DNA from: an uncultured Fibrobacter sp.
GTDB lineage: Bacteria; Fibrobacterota; Fibrobacteria; Fibrobacterales; Fibrobacteraceae
Direction of reading: 5' to 3'
Assembly (NCBI GenBank): GCA_937891805.1
Contig: CALATK010000041.1
Coordinates: forward strand, 1 to 21,690
DNA: 21,690 nt
Under the pieces are notes generated by a model. The model saw only the letters and a program-made list of their open reading frames with translations, did no database searches and had not been told where the DNA came from. Positions 8,064 through 14,083 of the stretch are shown here, in pieces. The translations under genes were made by a program, and so were the position numbers. The first letter of the stretch is position 1; each line of letters begins with the position of its first letter.

Positions 8064-9641
8064 CTAGTCCCTGGGGCCGTTGCCGGGGGTGGGTACAACC
8101 ATTTCTATCTCGCCCGTTTCGCCAGTCGCGCCACCCTTGCCTCCACGGGAAATTCGCAGTTGAAGTCTAAAGGCCTTCACGTTTTTCTTTTCTTTGATGT
8201 TCGCGACGTTGAACGGCGTTTTAAAACTGTAGTTGGAAGACGCTATTTTTTTAAGTTTCAAATCCTTGATGGTAACCTTTCCTTGGGAAACCAGCGGCGA
8301 AAAATTTGCAAAGGTAAAGGAAAGGCAGAACGTTTCCGTTACCGGAGAATCAACTGTAAAACGCATAGATCGCATCCCGCCACCACTTACGTTTAAAGGC
8401 GGATAAAACAAGTAATCATCAACAAGGACGCGTCCGTCTTTTTTCAGCAGGTCTCCTGTTGAAGCACTCCTAAGTCCAACAGACATGTGGTCCATATCTG
8501 GTACAAAAGAAGTACTCTTGTCTTCGTGTCCGTAGGCATCTTTACCTTGATAGCTTACAATAAAAGAAATTTCGTATTCTTGATTCGCCTCCAAGGATAC
8601 AGCATTCTCTCCAGAACCCTTGGCCTTTATTCCATAAGCCGCACAGCGTTCTTTCCAAGAGTTGCTACCACTCAATGTGACATTTTCAATGGCAATAATC
8701 TGATTTTGTTTCCAACTATCCTTATCCAGAATTTGGCCATTTTCCGTGGAGTTGCTAAAGTTTGAGTAAAACTGCGACAAGGTCACACTAGATCCACCCG
8801 CATACCCGGCGTCATCATTACCGACTTTTAGGGCAACATTCTTGTCTTCATTTGGAAGGGTCAATAACTGGAATTCGTCTGTGCATCCTTCGGGGGTAGG
8901 TGTGCAGGGCGTGGGAAACATCTGAACGTCATCAACACTTGCGCTTGGTGACGCTGCCGTAATATTAAATTTCAGTACTCCTGTCGCAACTTCAACGGCA
9001 TCGTTTATTTCGTTCCCTGCCGATGTAGGTTTATTCTTGCACAAATACAACTTGTTATCATCCGAGCCACTAAAGTGTTCTTCGCCCGCAATAGTATAGC
9101 ACCTACGATAAAGCGTGGCATTTTCTACGAACCAATGAATTTCTTCTACGGCCTTATAATGTCCCTGTTCATCAAAACGAGCTCTTGTGAAAACAAGATC
9201 GCTTATTTCGTTACTTGTGGTAATTTTAAATGATGAAGAATCCTTGCTAGATTCCGATTCTTGATCAGGGTCTATATATATTTTGTGTGAAACGCAATCC
9301 CCTTCGGCTTCTTCATCCGCGTCTTCACAAACATCCATAAACTTGAGGCCATGACCTGCACCCAGTTCAGATACCGCGCTTTCCTGCGAACTTTTCGCCC
9401 CCATCTGGCTTACGTCAGCCTTGAACAGCGTCGCCACGTTTTCTGCCTCTTGTGTCGCATTAAGCATGTTCTGGGTGCGCACGCGGAACTTGGTTGAGTC
9501 AGTAAATGCCCGGCCAGCAACCAGGACGATAATGCCTACAATCATCATGTAGACCAGAAGTTCCATCAGAGTAAAACCATTTCTGGATCCTTCCCCTTTC
9601 AGGGTCAGGATGACGGGGGTATTGGTAAAGCCTTTTTTCAT
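8064..9641 (-). CDS. GspJ/PilW-like pseudopilin with embedded jelly-roll domain (left cassette)
   Basis: A 525-residue pseudopilin. Predicted cleavage is after Gly22, giving mature FTLMELLVYMM with the conserved Glu5 and a hydrophobic N-terminal helix, then a helical stretch (STKFRVRTQNML, QEAENVATLF) typical of type II secretion J / PilW proteins. It is far longer than the usual 200-350 residues. Residues about 310-470 look like a carbohydrate-binding-module-type jelly roll: LEANQEYEISF, DHMSVGL, MRFTV, CLSFTFANFSP and a closing KVTIKDLKLKKI strand. The start overlaps the stop of the PilV-like gene by 4 bp (ATGA), indicating translational coupling. Family assignment is firm from the N-terminus and gene order; carbohydrate binding is inferred. 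Confidence 0.85.
   Translation of the reverse strand: MKKGFTNTPVILTLKGEGSRNGFTLMELLVYMMIVGIIVLVAGRAFTDSTKFRVRTQNMLNATQEAENVATLFKADVSQMGAKSSQESAVSELGAGHGLKFMDVCEDADEEAEGDCVSHKIYIDPDQESESSKDSSSFKITTSNEISDLVFTRARFDEQGHYKAVEEIHWFVENATLYRRCYTIAGEEHFSGSDDNKLYLCKNKPTSAGNEINDAVEVATGVLKFNITAASPSASVDDVQMFPTPCTPTPEGCTDEFQLLTLPNEDKNVALKVGNDDAGYAGGSSVTLSQFYSNFSNSTENGQILDKDSWKQNQIIAIENVTLSGSNSWKERCAAYGIKAKGSGENAVSLEANQEYEISFIVSYQGKDAYGHEDKSTSFVPDMDHMSVGLRSASTGDLLKKDGRVLVDDYLFYPPLNVSGGGMRSMRFTVDSPVTETFCLSFTFANFSPLVSQGKVTIKDLKLKKIASSNYSFKTPFNVANIKEKKNVKAFRLQLRISRGGKGGATGETGEIEMVVPTPGNGPRD
9582..9614 (-). repeat. GTCATCCTGA...AAGGATC palindromic repeat in the PilW-like leader (left)
   Basis: On the minus strand GTCATCCTGACCCTG is followed by AAAGGGGAAGGATCCAGA, with the complementary parts GATCC..GGATC-like ends and CCCTGAAAGGG at the centre. 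It resembles dispersed palindromic repeats of the GTCATCCTGA...GAAGGATC type common in many genomes. Here it is translated as part of the leader peptide (VILTLKGEGSR). The identical sequence lies in the right-hand copy. Confidence 0.55.
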
Positions 9642-10297
9642 CTGATTACCCCCGAGACGGATATGGACTGTCTATATTGGTTTTTGTAGAGCCAACTGAC
9701 ATCTACCTCCACGCGCTTGGCGTAGACATGGGAAACACAATTGTCTTTGTTCTCATCGGCACTACAAGGCTTAGTGGCATCCTGTAAAAGCAGCAACGAA
9801 CCCGACTGAGCTTTGTAATCTGCATCGGGAGACACCCTCACAACCACGTCGTACTTCACTTCCATGTCGTGACCATTGCCAATACCCGGCTGTCCATGCC
9901 ATTTTCGCGAAGTCTGTATGGTGTCGTTGGTTTTCGCAGTCCACTCACTTGTTGGGAAAAACTGCGTCGGATAGTGGCTCACAAATATGATGCCACTTTC
10001 ATCATCTTTCCGCATCACGGCGGTATTGTTCTCGGAAAAAGAGGCCAGTCCCATTGCCCCCAGGTTGTCAATCACATTCTGAGCCACTTCCGTAGCTCCA
10101 TCGCGACCGCGGATGCGGAGCAGGGCGTCACGATTGCCCTTCTGCAGGTTGGACACCGCGGCGTACAGGATGCCGAGCACCAAGGCTGCAACCATCACCT
10201 CTATAATGCCTATGCCGCGCTTGCCGGGGGCGCACACTGAAGCACGCTGCGTGGCCGCAGAACTCTTTTGGAAGGATTGTTCTTTTCCGAGTAACAT
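9638..10297 (-). CDS. GspI/PilV-like pseudopilin (left cassette)
   Basis: A 219-residue type IV pilin-like protein. The leader is 28 residues, with cleavage predicted after the Gly of KRG, giving mature IGIIEVMVAALVLG with Glu5 and a hydrophobic helix followed by QKGNRDALLRIRGRDGATEVAQN. Order and size match T2SS GspI or type IV pilus PilV minor subunits. The ATG at 10297-10295 is preceded by AGGGAG, which overlaps the stop codon of the FimT-like gene; the 3' end overlaps the PilW-like start by 4 bp. The N-terminal 80 residues and the C-terminal SISVSGVIR are shared with the right copy, while the middle differs. It probably joins the H, J and K type subunits in the tip complex. Confidence 0.85.
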   Translation of the reverse strand: MLLGKEQSFQKSSAATQRASVCAPGKRGIGIIEVMVAALVLGILYAAVSNLQKGNRDALLRIRGRDGATEVAQNVIDNLGAMGLASFSENNTAVMRKDDESGIIFVSHYPTQFFPTSEWTAKTNDTIQTSRKWHGQPGIGNGHDMEVKYDVVVRVSPDADYKAQSGSLLLLQDATKPCSADENKDNCVSHVYAKRVEVDVSWLYKNQYRQSISVSGVIR

Positions 10298-10306
10298 GTC
10301 AACTCC

Positions 10307-10858
10307 CTAAATGTCGCTCCACGAGCTCTGGCTTCCTGAATATTTCACTTTCGGGACAAATGAATTCTTGTTCTTGGATTTCGCAGCCGCGGCGTAACGG
10401 TCGCTGCCTCCATATTGCATTTCGAAGTAACCTTCAATGGGCGCCGCCGAAAGGCCTGACCGGGGTTTGAACTCGGCCACCTTGCCCTCCAAGGCCCAAT
10501 TGTCGCCCGTAAGGCCATTGTTCTCAGTAGAGGAGATGAACTGTACGGGCGATTCGAGCAGTAAGCTGTCGAACCTGTCGTTTTCTTCGTCTATATTGTC
10601 GCAGTCGTCCGATTTGAACACCACAAGTTTCTGGGAATCTACGTTTTTCGCACAAAGGGTGCCGTTCACCCGACGCGCCTCGTTAGCAGTCCGTTCCATA
10701 AAAGCCGTTACGTTGTAGGCGGCGTCCTTGATGCGGGCGTTGGCGACCGCACTCCGCAGTCCGGCTACCCCGAGACCGCTCAGAATGCCCATGATGGCCA
10801 CCACCGCCATCACTTCCATCAACGTGACACCAGCTTTATGTTTCTGACTCACAATCAT
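10307..10858 (-). CDS. GspH/FimT-like minor pilin, first gene of the left cassette
   Basis: 183 residues from the chosen ATG at 10858-10856. The leader is MIVSQKHKAG with cleavage after Gly10, giving mature VTLMEVMAVVAIMGILSGLG with Glu5. The conserved stretch ARIKDAAYNVTAFMERTANEARR and the C-terminal QYGG..AAAK..KN.FVP pattern are shared with the right copy. An in-frame ATG exists further upstream at 11014, but it lies upstream of the proposed promoter and would add 52 residues before a short, typical leader, so the later start is preferred. The Shine-Dalgarno site is poor (GGGTGGG about 10 nt upstream). GspH/FimT proteins are minor pilins of the tip-initiating complex. Confidence 0.8.
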   Translation of the reverse strand: MIVSQKHKAGVTLMEVMAVVAIMGILSGLGVAGLRSAVANARIKDAAYNVTAFMERTANEARRVNGTLCAKNVDSQKLVVFKSDDCDNIDEENDRFDSLLLESPVQFISSTENNGLTGDNWALEGKVAEFKPRSGLSAAPIEGYFEMQYGGSDRYAAAAKSKNKNSFVPKVKYSGSQSSWSDI

Positions 10859-10890
10859 ACACTGCAGCCCACCCAAAAGTTCGTCTTTCC

Positions 10891-10907
10891 CCTTGTTACG
10901 CACAAGG
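10891..10907. other. Hairpin in the 5' untranslated leader of the left operon
   Basis: CCTTGT and ACAAGG form a perfect 6-bp stem with a 5-nt loop between the proposed promoter and the FimT-like start. The right operon also has a 6-bp hairpin in its leader, but the sequences are unrelated. A regulatory role is possible but not shown. Confidence 0.3.
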
Positions 10908-10956
10908 TTATCTACACGGACAAACGCGGGACGCGCGGTCTCGCATTCCGTCTTTC

Positions 10957-10988
10957 TAAAATAGCTTGTATGTATTTTCCCTTTAGAA
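10957..10988 (-). promoter_or_regulatory. Candidate promoter of the left pilin operon
   Basis: On the minus strand TTCTAA (10988-10983), a 19-nt spacer and TATTTT (10963-10958) lie inside AAGCTATTTTAG. The same AAGCTATTTTA string occurs before the right operon with the same 19-nt spacing to a TTGAAC hexamer and the same 99-nt distance to the first start codon. That shared geometry is the main support; the hexamers themselves are weak matches to a sigma-70 consensus. Confidence 0.45.
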
Positions 10989-11075
10989 TAAAGGAATTGG
11001 CGCGTTGTGTGCATTATTTGGGCACAGTTTTTGCACCCGAAGCCAGCCCGAAATCAACTAAAATGCCGACTTCCG

Positions 11076-11084
11076 CCCCCCCCC
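11076..11084. repeat. C9 (G9 on the minus strand) homopolymer tract
   Basis: Nine consecutive C bases lie 14 bp past the recombinase stop codon and about 90 bp upstream of the candidate left-operon promoter. On the minus strand T6 directly precedes the G9 run. Such runs are prone to slipped-strand length change. It is intergenic, so any effect would be on transcription, not reading frame. Confidence 0.7.
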
Positions 11085-11098
11085 AAAAAATGTCGTTT

Positions 11099-12079
11099 TT
11101 ACACCTTTTCCGCCCACTCCCGCATATCGGCGGGCACAATGTGGGTATAAACGTCCAGCGTCATGGCGCTGGAACTGTGCCGCAACAACCGCATGGCCAC
11201 CGCCACCGGGCACCCGCTGGCCGCGAGATTCGTCGCGAAACTGTGACGGAACTTGTGGTTCGACGCCCAGCCTTCAATCTTCAGCCGCGCGCAGACCTTC
11301 TTGATTTCACGGATGGACTTCTGCTTGTCGATTTTCAGCCCGTCCCCCAGGCTCCCGAACCGCTCCAGTTCCCGCCGGAGCCGCCCGTTTATGGGCAGCA
11401 CCGCGAACTTGTCGCCCTTGCCCACAACCTGGAAGCGGTCCCCCAGAATGTCGGCCTGCCTGAGCCCCGCCGCCTCGTGGACCCGAAGCCCCGCGTAGGC
11501 CATCAGCGCCCACAGCATCCGCATCTCGGCGCTAGGCGCCGCCTCCACGATGCGTTCCACCTCATCGACGCTCCAGGCGTCCCTTTCCACCTTCGCCACC
11601 CGCCGAAAATCCACGAATTTGAAAGGCTGGGCCCGCTCCACCCGATTTTCCCGGTAAACCCAGCTCAAAAAGCACCCGCACACGCGACACTTGTGCCGCG
11701 CCGACTTTCCCCGGAGCGACGCATAGTACTTCCGCGCAAGCCTCTCGTCCACAGAAAGCAAGTCATGGACCCGCTGGGTCTTGCACCACCCCAAAAAATG
11801 CTCCAGAATACGGCGGTACTGCTCCACGCTGCCCATTTTCAGGCCCGGACGCTCCAGAAACTCCCGCACGGCACCCTCCATGGGCACCCCCTCCAGCACC
11901 TCCCCGGGCATGGCGAAACGCAGCACCAGAAGCCTCTGCAGGCACTCCTCCGCCACCCTCTTGCACGTGGTCCCCAGCGACCTGTACGAAATCACGCCGC
12001 CCGAATTTTCCCGGAGGTACCAGGTCTTTATCCCGCGACTCTTGTGCCGCTGTACCACCGACAAACGCTTCCATTCCAT
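11099..12079 (-). CDS. Tyrosine recombinase / phage-integrase family (XerC/D-like)
   Basis: A 326-residue DNA recombinase with an N-terminal SAM-like core-binding domain (about 65-150) and a C-terminal catalytic domain. The full catalytic set is visible: Arg199 in AGLRVHEAAGL, Lys221 in GKGDKF, His275-x-x-Arg278 in HKFRHSFAT, His301 in LLRHSSSAMT and nucleophile Tyr311 in LDVYTHI. The start at 12079 is set by an excellent GGGAGGTGA site 4 nt upstream. It cuts and rejoins DNA at specific sites by a covalent Tyr intermediate, for integration, excision, inversion or dimer resolution. It is GC-rich like the adjacent pilin 5' regions and unlike the giant genes. It sits between two inverted, homologous operons, so a role in rearranging them is possible but unproven. 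No other phage or integron gene is present. Confidence 0.9.
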   Translation of the reverse strand: MEWKRLSVVQRHKSRGIKTWYLRENSGGVISYRSLGTTCKRVAEECLQRLLVLRFAMPGEVLEGVPMEGAVREFLERPGLKMGSVEQYRRILEHFLGWCKTQRVHDLLSVDERLARKYYASLRGKSARHKCRVCGCFLSWVYRENRVERAQPFKFVDFRRVAKVERDAWSVDEVERIVEAAPSAEMRMLWALMAYAGLRVHEAAGLRQADILGDRFQVVGKGDKFAVLPINGRLRRELERFGSLGDGLKIDKQKSIREIKKVCARLKIEGWASNHKFRHSFATNLAASGCPVAVAMRLLRHSSSAMTLDVYTHIVPADMREWAEKV

Positions 12080-12210
12080 AAATCACCTCCCAAAAAAAGA
12101 AGATGAAATCTATGCAAAGCTCCTACGGACGGGGTGTGCACGGAATGTCACACCATCCGCAAAATCCCCGTTTTTTGAAAAAAAGGAACAATTCTTTCCT
12201 ACCTAAATGA

Positions 12211-12229
12211 GGGGGGAATGCTTTCCCCC
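12211..12229. repeat. G-rich hairpin upstream of the recombinase
   Basis: GGGGGGAA and TTTCCCCC pair (one G-T wobble) around a 3-nt loop, about 130 bp upstream of the recombinase start. There is no adjacent U-run, so it is not an obvious terminator. Confidence 0.5.
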
Positions 12230-12239
12230 TGATTTCTGT

Positions 12240-12282
12240 TTCGACAGGCATTGCGTAAAACAAGGTTGGTGAGCCTGTCGAA
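12240..12282. repeat. TTCGACAGGC...GCCTGTCGAA inverted repeat
   Basis: Perfect 10-bp arms at 12240-12249 and 12273-12282 are separated by 23 bp. The GAGCCTGTCGAA core resembles a widespread dispersed palindromic repeat. It is one of a cluster of repeats in this intergenic region. Confidence 0.65.
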
Positions 12283-12291
12283 CCATCCATC

Positions 12292-12311
12292 ACCCCCTTC
12301 TCCTAGGGGGT
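12292..12311. repeat. ACCCCC...GGGGGT hairpin
   Basis: Six-bp perfect arms around an 8-nt loop, directly abutting the GTCATCCCGGCC palindrome that follows. Confidence 0.5.
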
Positions 12312-12312
12312 T

Positions 12313-12335
12313 GTCATCCCGGCCTAGTGCCGGGA
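12313..12335. repeat. GTCATCCCGGCC-type palindromic repeat, copy 1
   Basis: CCCGGC (12318-12323) and GCCGGG (12329-12334) form a perfect stem around CTAGT, preceded by GTCAT. A second copy with the same GTCATCCCGGCC start lies about 390 bp downstream, so the two form direct repeats flanking the inverted-pair array. Confidence 0.65.
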
Positions 12336-12363
12336 CCCCCTAACACCCCCGACTTCTCCCGAT

Positions 12364-12615
12364 GGACCTATAAAACCAGGTTTTTGAGGCGATTTATATG
12401 TCTCCAAGAAGGCGGTGCGTTCGACATGTACCTATAAGACTGGGAAAAAATGTCTTCTTATATGCCCTTTTTCCATACAAACTAACGGAATTTCGCCAAA
12501 ACAGACCGTTTTTCGGCCCTTTTTCTGAGCATGATGCCTCAAAAAGGCCACTCCAAGGCAATTTTTAGATCTCAGGGGCATATAAAAGTGGCAAAACGCG
12601 CCGTTTTATAGGCCC
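12364..12615. repeat. Array of three inverted pairs of a TATAA-containing 12-14-bp motif
   Basis: Six copies of a motif close to GGnC(A/C)TATAA(A/G)A occur, alternating in orientation. Forward copies: 12364-12375 (GGACCTATAAAA), 12428-12440 (GTACCTATAAGAC) and 12575-12587 (GGGGCATATAAAA). Reverse copies: 12392-12405, 12452-12467 and 12604-12615 (GGGCCTATAAAA on the minus strand). Each forward copy is followed 11-17 bp later by a reverse copy, so the array reads as three imperfect inverted-repeat units of about 40 bp. The function is unknown; candidates are recombinase or regulator binding sites, or structured RNA. Confidence 0.6.
12515..12549. repeat. GGCC(C)TTTTT...AAAAAGGCC imperfect inverted repeat
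   Basis: GGCCCTTTTTCTGAG pairs with CTCAAAAAGGCC around a short loop, with small bulges. It lies between the second and third inverted pairs of the array and could act as a bidirectional terminator-like structure. No gene ends next to it. Confidence 0.4.
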
Positions 12616-12702
12616 AATTCTCAAAAATCAACATTTGCAAGCGCTCACACCACCAGTGTTCCGGGACGAACATCTTCCTCGTTTTACTCGCGCTCTTTCA
12701 TT

Positions 12703-12730
12703 GTCATCCCGGCCACAGTGCCGGGATCTC
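12703..12730. repeat. GTCATCCCGGCC-type palindromic repeat, copy 2
   Basis: GTCATCCCGGCC is followed by ACA and a GTGCCGGGATCTC arm. It matches copy 1 in its first 12 bases and its palindromic arms, and carries the GGGATCTC end typical of this kind of dispersed repeat. Confidence 0.65.
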
Positions 12731-12825
12731 CTATCCCTACCATCGCCATCCCCTTTCATTTGTAAAAAATCGTACGTAAACAAAATTTTCAGGCAAGTTT
12801 TGGCCCAAAAAAGCGTTTATACAAT

Positions 12826-12845
12826 GTAGGGCCATTCCGCCCTAC
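12826..12845 (+). promoter_or_regulatory. Hairpin in the leader of the Rpn-family gene, with a possible -10 just upstream
   Basis: GTAGGGC (12826-12832) and GCCCTAC (12839-12845) are perfect 7-bp arms around CATTCC, ending 28 bp before the start codon. A TATACAAT string at 12818-12825 immediately upstream could be a -10 element. The hairpin could be an operator or transcript 5' structure. The start itself has no clear Shine-Dalgarno site. Confidence 0.4.
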
Positions 12846-12873
12846 CGTTTAACGGGACGCACACGACAATGAA

Positions 12874-13845
12874 ATGAATAACAAGCAGGTGAATTCAAGA
12901 AACTTGAAGAAACGCAACAATCCAACAAGAAGGAACCATGACGGGTTCTTCCGTTACATCTATTCCAAACCGACCAACGCAAAGACTCTCCTGACCCTTG
13001 CCCGTGAAGCCAACAGGGAGCTAGATGCCATGCTCGAAGACGTGAACCTCGACACACTTACGCTGTTTCCCGGCTTTTACAACGAAGTTGGCGAGAAGGG
13101 CGAATCGGATCTCGCGTTCACGGCGAAGGCGTATAGGGGCAAAGATGTGTTCGTGGGAATCCTGTTAGAACACAAGTCCGCTTCCGACAGAGCGCTTCTC
13201 GACCAGGTGGGGCGATATGCGTTCAATGTAATGGTAAACAAAAACGACCCGGAATTCCGCTGGTATCCGACCAAAGCGATAATAATCTACAACGGAAAAC
13301 GAAGCTGGGACCCGGTGGCGGCCTTCAAGCGTAAGAATCGCGCAAAATTTCAAGGAAAAGATCTTCCGTTTGAACTCGTTATGGTGAACATGTCTGAACT
13401 GAACGATGAATCGTGTCTCGCCGACGACAATGTGGAAGCTGCGATTGGGGCGCTTATACTGAAATATGCCTTTGATAAGCGGGGGCTGTCAGACTTGGCA
13501 CGAGCCATAGGAGAGCGTCTTTGGATGTTGGGGAATTACGGCAAGAATGTCTTTCTTGACAAAATTAATTTATATTTAGGAGAGTTCATCGACGAGGAAA
13601 GCCTGGAGGAATTGCAGATGGCATGGAAAAGCATAGGACAAAGACTGGGATTTGTAAGTGCCGGCGATGCTCGACGTGCCGCAGAGCGGGCAGGCCGTCG
13701 TGCAGGCATGAAAAAGGGTATGGAGAAGGGAATGGAGAAAGGGATGGAGAAAGGAATGGAGAAAGGGATAGACAAAGTGATTGAACTGCTCCGGTCCCAG
13801 GGCGTTTCCAAGAGCATCATCGCCAAAGCAGAAGCGCTAAAATAA
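12874..13845 (+). CDS. Rpn-family recombination-promoting nuclease / putative transposase (PD-(D/E)XK)
   Basis: A 323-residue protein of the Rpn/YhgA-like family. The nuclease core is visible as ESDLAF (Asp79), the beta strand GILLEHKS (Glu99-x-Lys101) and Gln111, matching a PD-(D/E)XK active site; the opening HDGFFRYIY is the usual family N-terminus. Residues about 281-302 are a GMEK repeat tail encoded by 12-bp tandem repeats, followed by a short helical end. Family members cut DNA and some act in antiphage defence or RecA-independent recombination in Escherichia coli. Two in-frame internal ATGs with good ribosome sites (13525 and 13618) could give shorter C-terminal products. The gene has no functional link to the pilin operons beyond position; it may be a passenger. 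Confidence 0.85.
   Translation: MNNKQVNSRNLKKRNNPTRRNHDGFFRYIYSKPTNAKTLLTLAREANRELDAMLEDVNLDTLTLFPGFYNEVGEKGESDLAFTAKAYRGKDVFVGILLEHKSASDRALLDQVGRYAFNVMVNKNDPEFRWYPTKAIIIYNGKRSWDPVAAFKRKNRAKFQGKDLPFELVMVNMSELNDESCLADDNVEAAIGALILKYAFDKRGLSDLARAIGERLWMLGNYGKNVFLDKINLYLGEFIDEESLEELQMAWKSIGQRLGFVSAGDARRAAERAGRRAGMKKGMEKGMEKGMEKGMEKGIDKVIELLRSQGVSKSIIAKAEALK
13618..13845 (+). other. Candidate intragenic small protein from an internal start in the Rpn-family gene
   Basis: ATG at 13618-13620, in frame with the Rpn gene (Met249), is preceded by GGAGGAATTGCAG, a better ribosome site than that of the full-length start. It would give 75 residues: a short helical piece, the KGME repeats and the C-terminal helix. 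A second candidate is the ATG at 13525 (Met218) after AGGAGAG. Escherichia coli rpn genes are known to encode shorter in-frame products that inhibit the full-length nuclease; similarity to that arrangement is an inference. Confidence 0.3.
13717..13776 (+). repeat. Five 12-bp tandem repeats encoding GMEK units
   Basis: Units GGTATGGAGAAG, GGAATGGAGAAA, GGGATGGAGAAA, GGAATGGAGAAA and GGGATAGACAAA occur in a row. The unit length is a multiple of three, so copy-number change would lengthen or shorten the linker without breaking the frame. Confidence 0.85.
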
Positions 13846-13906
13846 ACATTCAACGCATTTCTTGCGTTAAACCATTGCGTTCCACCCCCTCTTCCCTCCA
13901 GAACCG

Positions 13907-13934
13907 CCGTTTTCACCCCGAAAAGACGGTTTTG
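13907..13934 (+). terminator. Candidate terminator after the Rpn-family gene
   Basis: CCGTTTTC pairs with GAAAAGACGG (two-base bulge) around ACCC, followed by TTTT. It lies about 60 bp after the stop codon and before the right-operon promoter. A second 6-bp hairpin, AACGCA...TGCGTT (13852-13868), follows the stop codon directly but has no U-run. Confidence 0.4.
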
Positions 13935-13953
13935 ACCGCCTTTGTAAAAAATT

Positions 13954-13985
13954 TTGAACTATTTCCGAAAAAAAAAGCTATTTTA
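13954..13985 (+). promoter_or_regulatory. Candidate promoter of the right pilin operon
   Basis: TTGAAC (13954-13959), a 19-nt spacer containing an A9 run, and TATTTT (13979-13984) lie within AAGCTATTTTA. The element matches the left-operon promoter in sequence, in spacer length and in the 99-nt distance to the start codon. Confidence 0.5.
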
Positions 13986-13987
13986 AA

Positions 13988-14010
13988 TCGGACGGGATCT
14001 GGGGGTCCGA
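13988..14010. other. Hairpin in the 5' untranslated leader of the right operon
   Basis: TCGGAC (13988-13993) and GTCCGA (14005-14010) form a perfect 6-bp stem with an 11-nt loop immediately downstream of the candidate -10 element. It could affect early transcription or message stability; nothing more can be read from the sequence. Confidence 0.3.
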
Positions 14011-14083
14011 GTTTAGGGAGGTGTACCCGCCCCGGGGTCTTGTCGTGGACTTTTTTTGTGGGATTTTGAGGAACGTGACCTTT

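Larger units (their letters stand above)
12080..12873. other. Gene-free, palindrome-rich intergenic region
   Basis: About 790 bp separate the recombinase and Rpn-family start codons. I see no convincing protein-coding gene. The region contains a G-rich hairpin at 12211-12229, three separate dispersed-repeat-type palindromes, an array of three inverted TATAA-containing pairs at 12364-12615, a long hairpin at 12515-12549 and a hairpin before the Rpn gene. Both genes are transcribed away from this region, so it must also hold their promoters. Confidence 0.7.

Noticed and set aside
7734..8396. Plus-strand open frame of 220 codons across the giant/PilW-like junction
   Set aside because: It spans two real minus-strand genes and includes the translated tandem repeat; there is no coding signal.
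10859..11014. N-terminal extension of the left FimT-like protein to an ATG at 11014
   Set aside because: It would cross the proposed promoter and give an overlong leader; the right copy has no similar extension.
10838..12106. Long plus-strand open frame (422 codons) opposite the recombinase
   Set aside because: It is antisense to a recombinase with a full catalytic set; the His/Pro/Arg-rich product is what high-GC antisense frames give.
12364..12615. CRISPR array or integron attC array
   Set aside because: Repeats alternate in orientation with short unequal spacers and no cas genes; there are no GTTRRRY-type attC core sites and the recombinase lacks obvious integron-specific features.
12635..12829. 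Small plus-strand open frame (64 codons) in the central intergenic region
   Set aside because: It runs through a dispersed palindromic repeat and has no Shine-Dalgarno site.
10859..14083. Diversity-generating retroelement or retron explaining the variable giants
   Set aside because: No reverse transcriptase and no template/variable repeat pair could be seen.
13985..14083. c-di-GMP riboswitch in the operon leaders
   Set aside because: Leader length is suitable, but the conserved GCAAA/GGTAG-type core elements are missing in both leaders.
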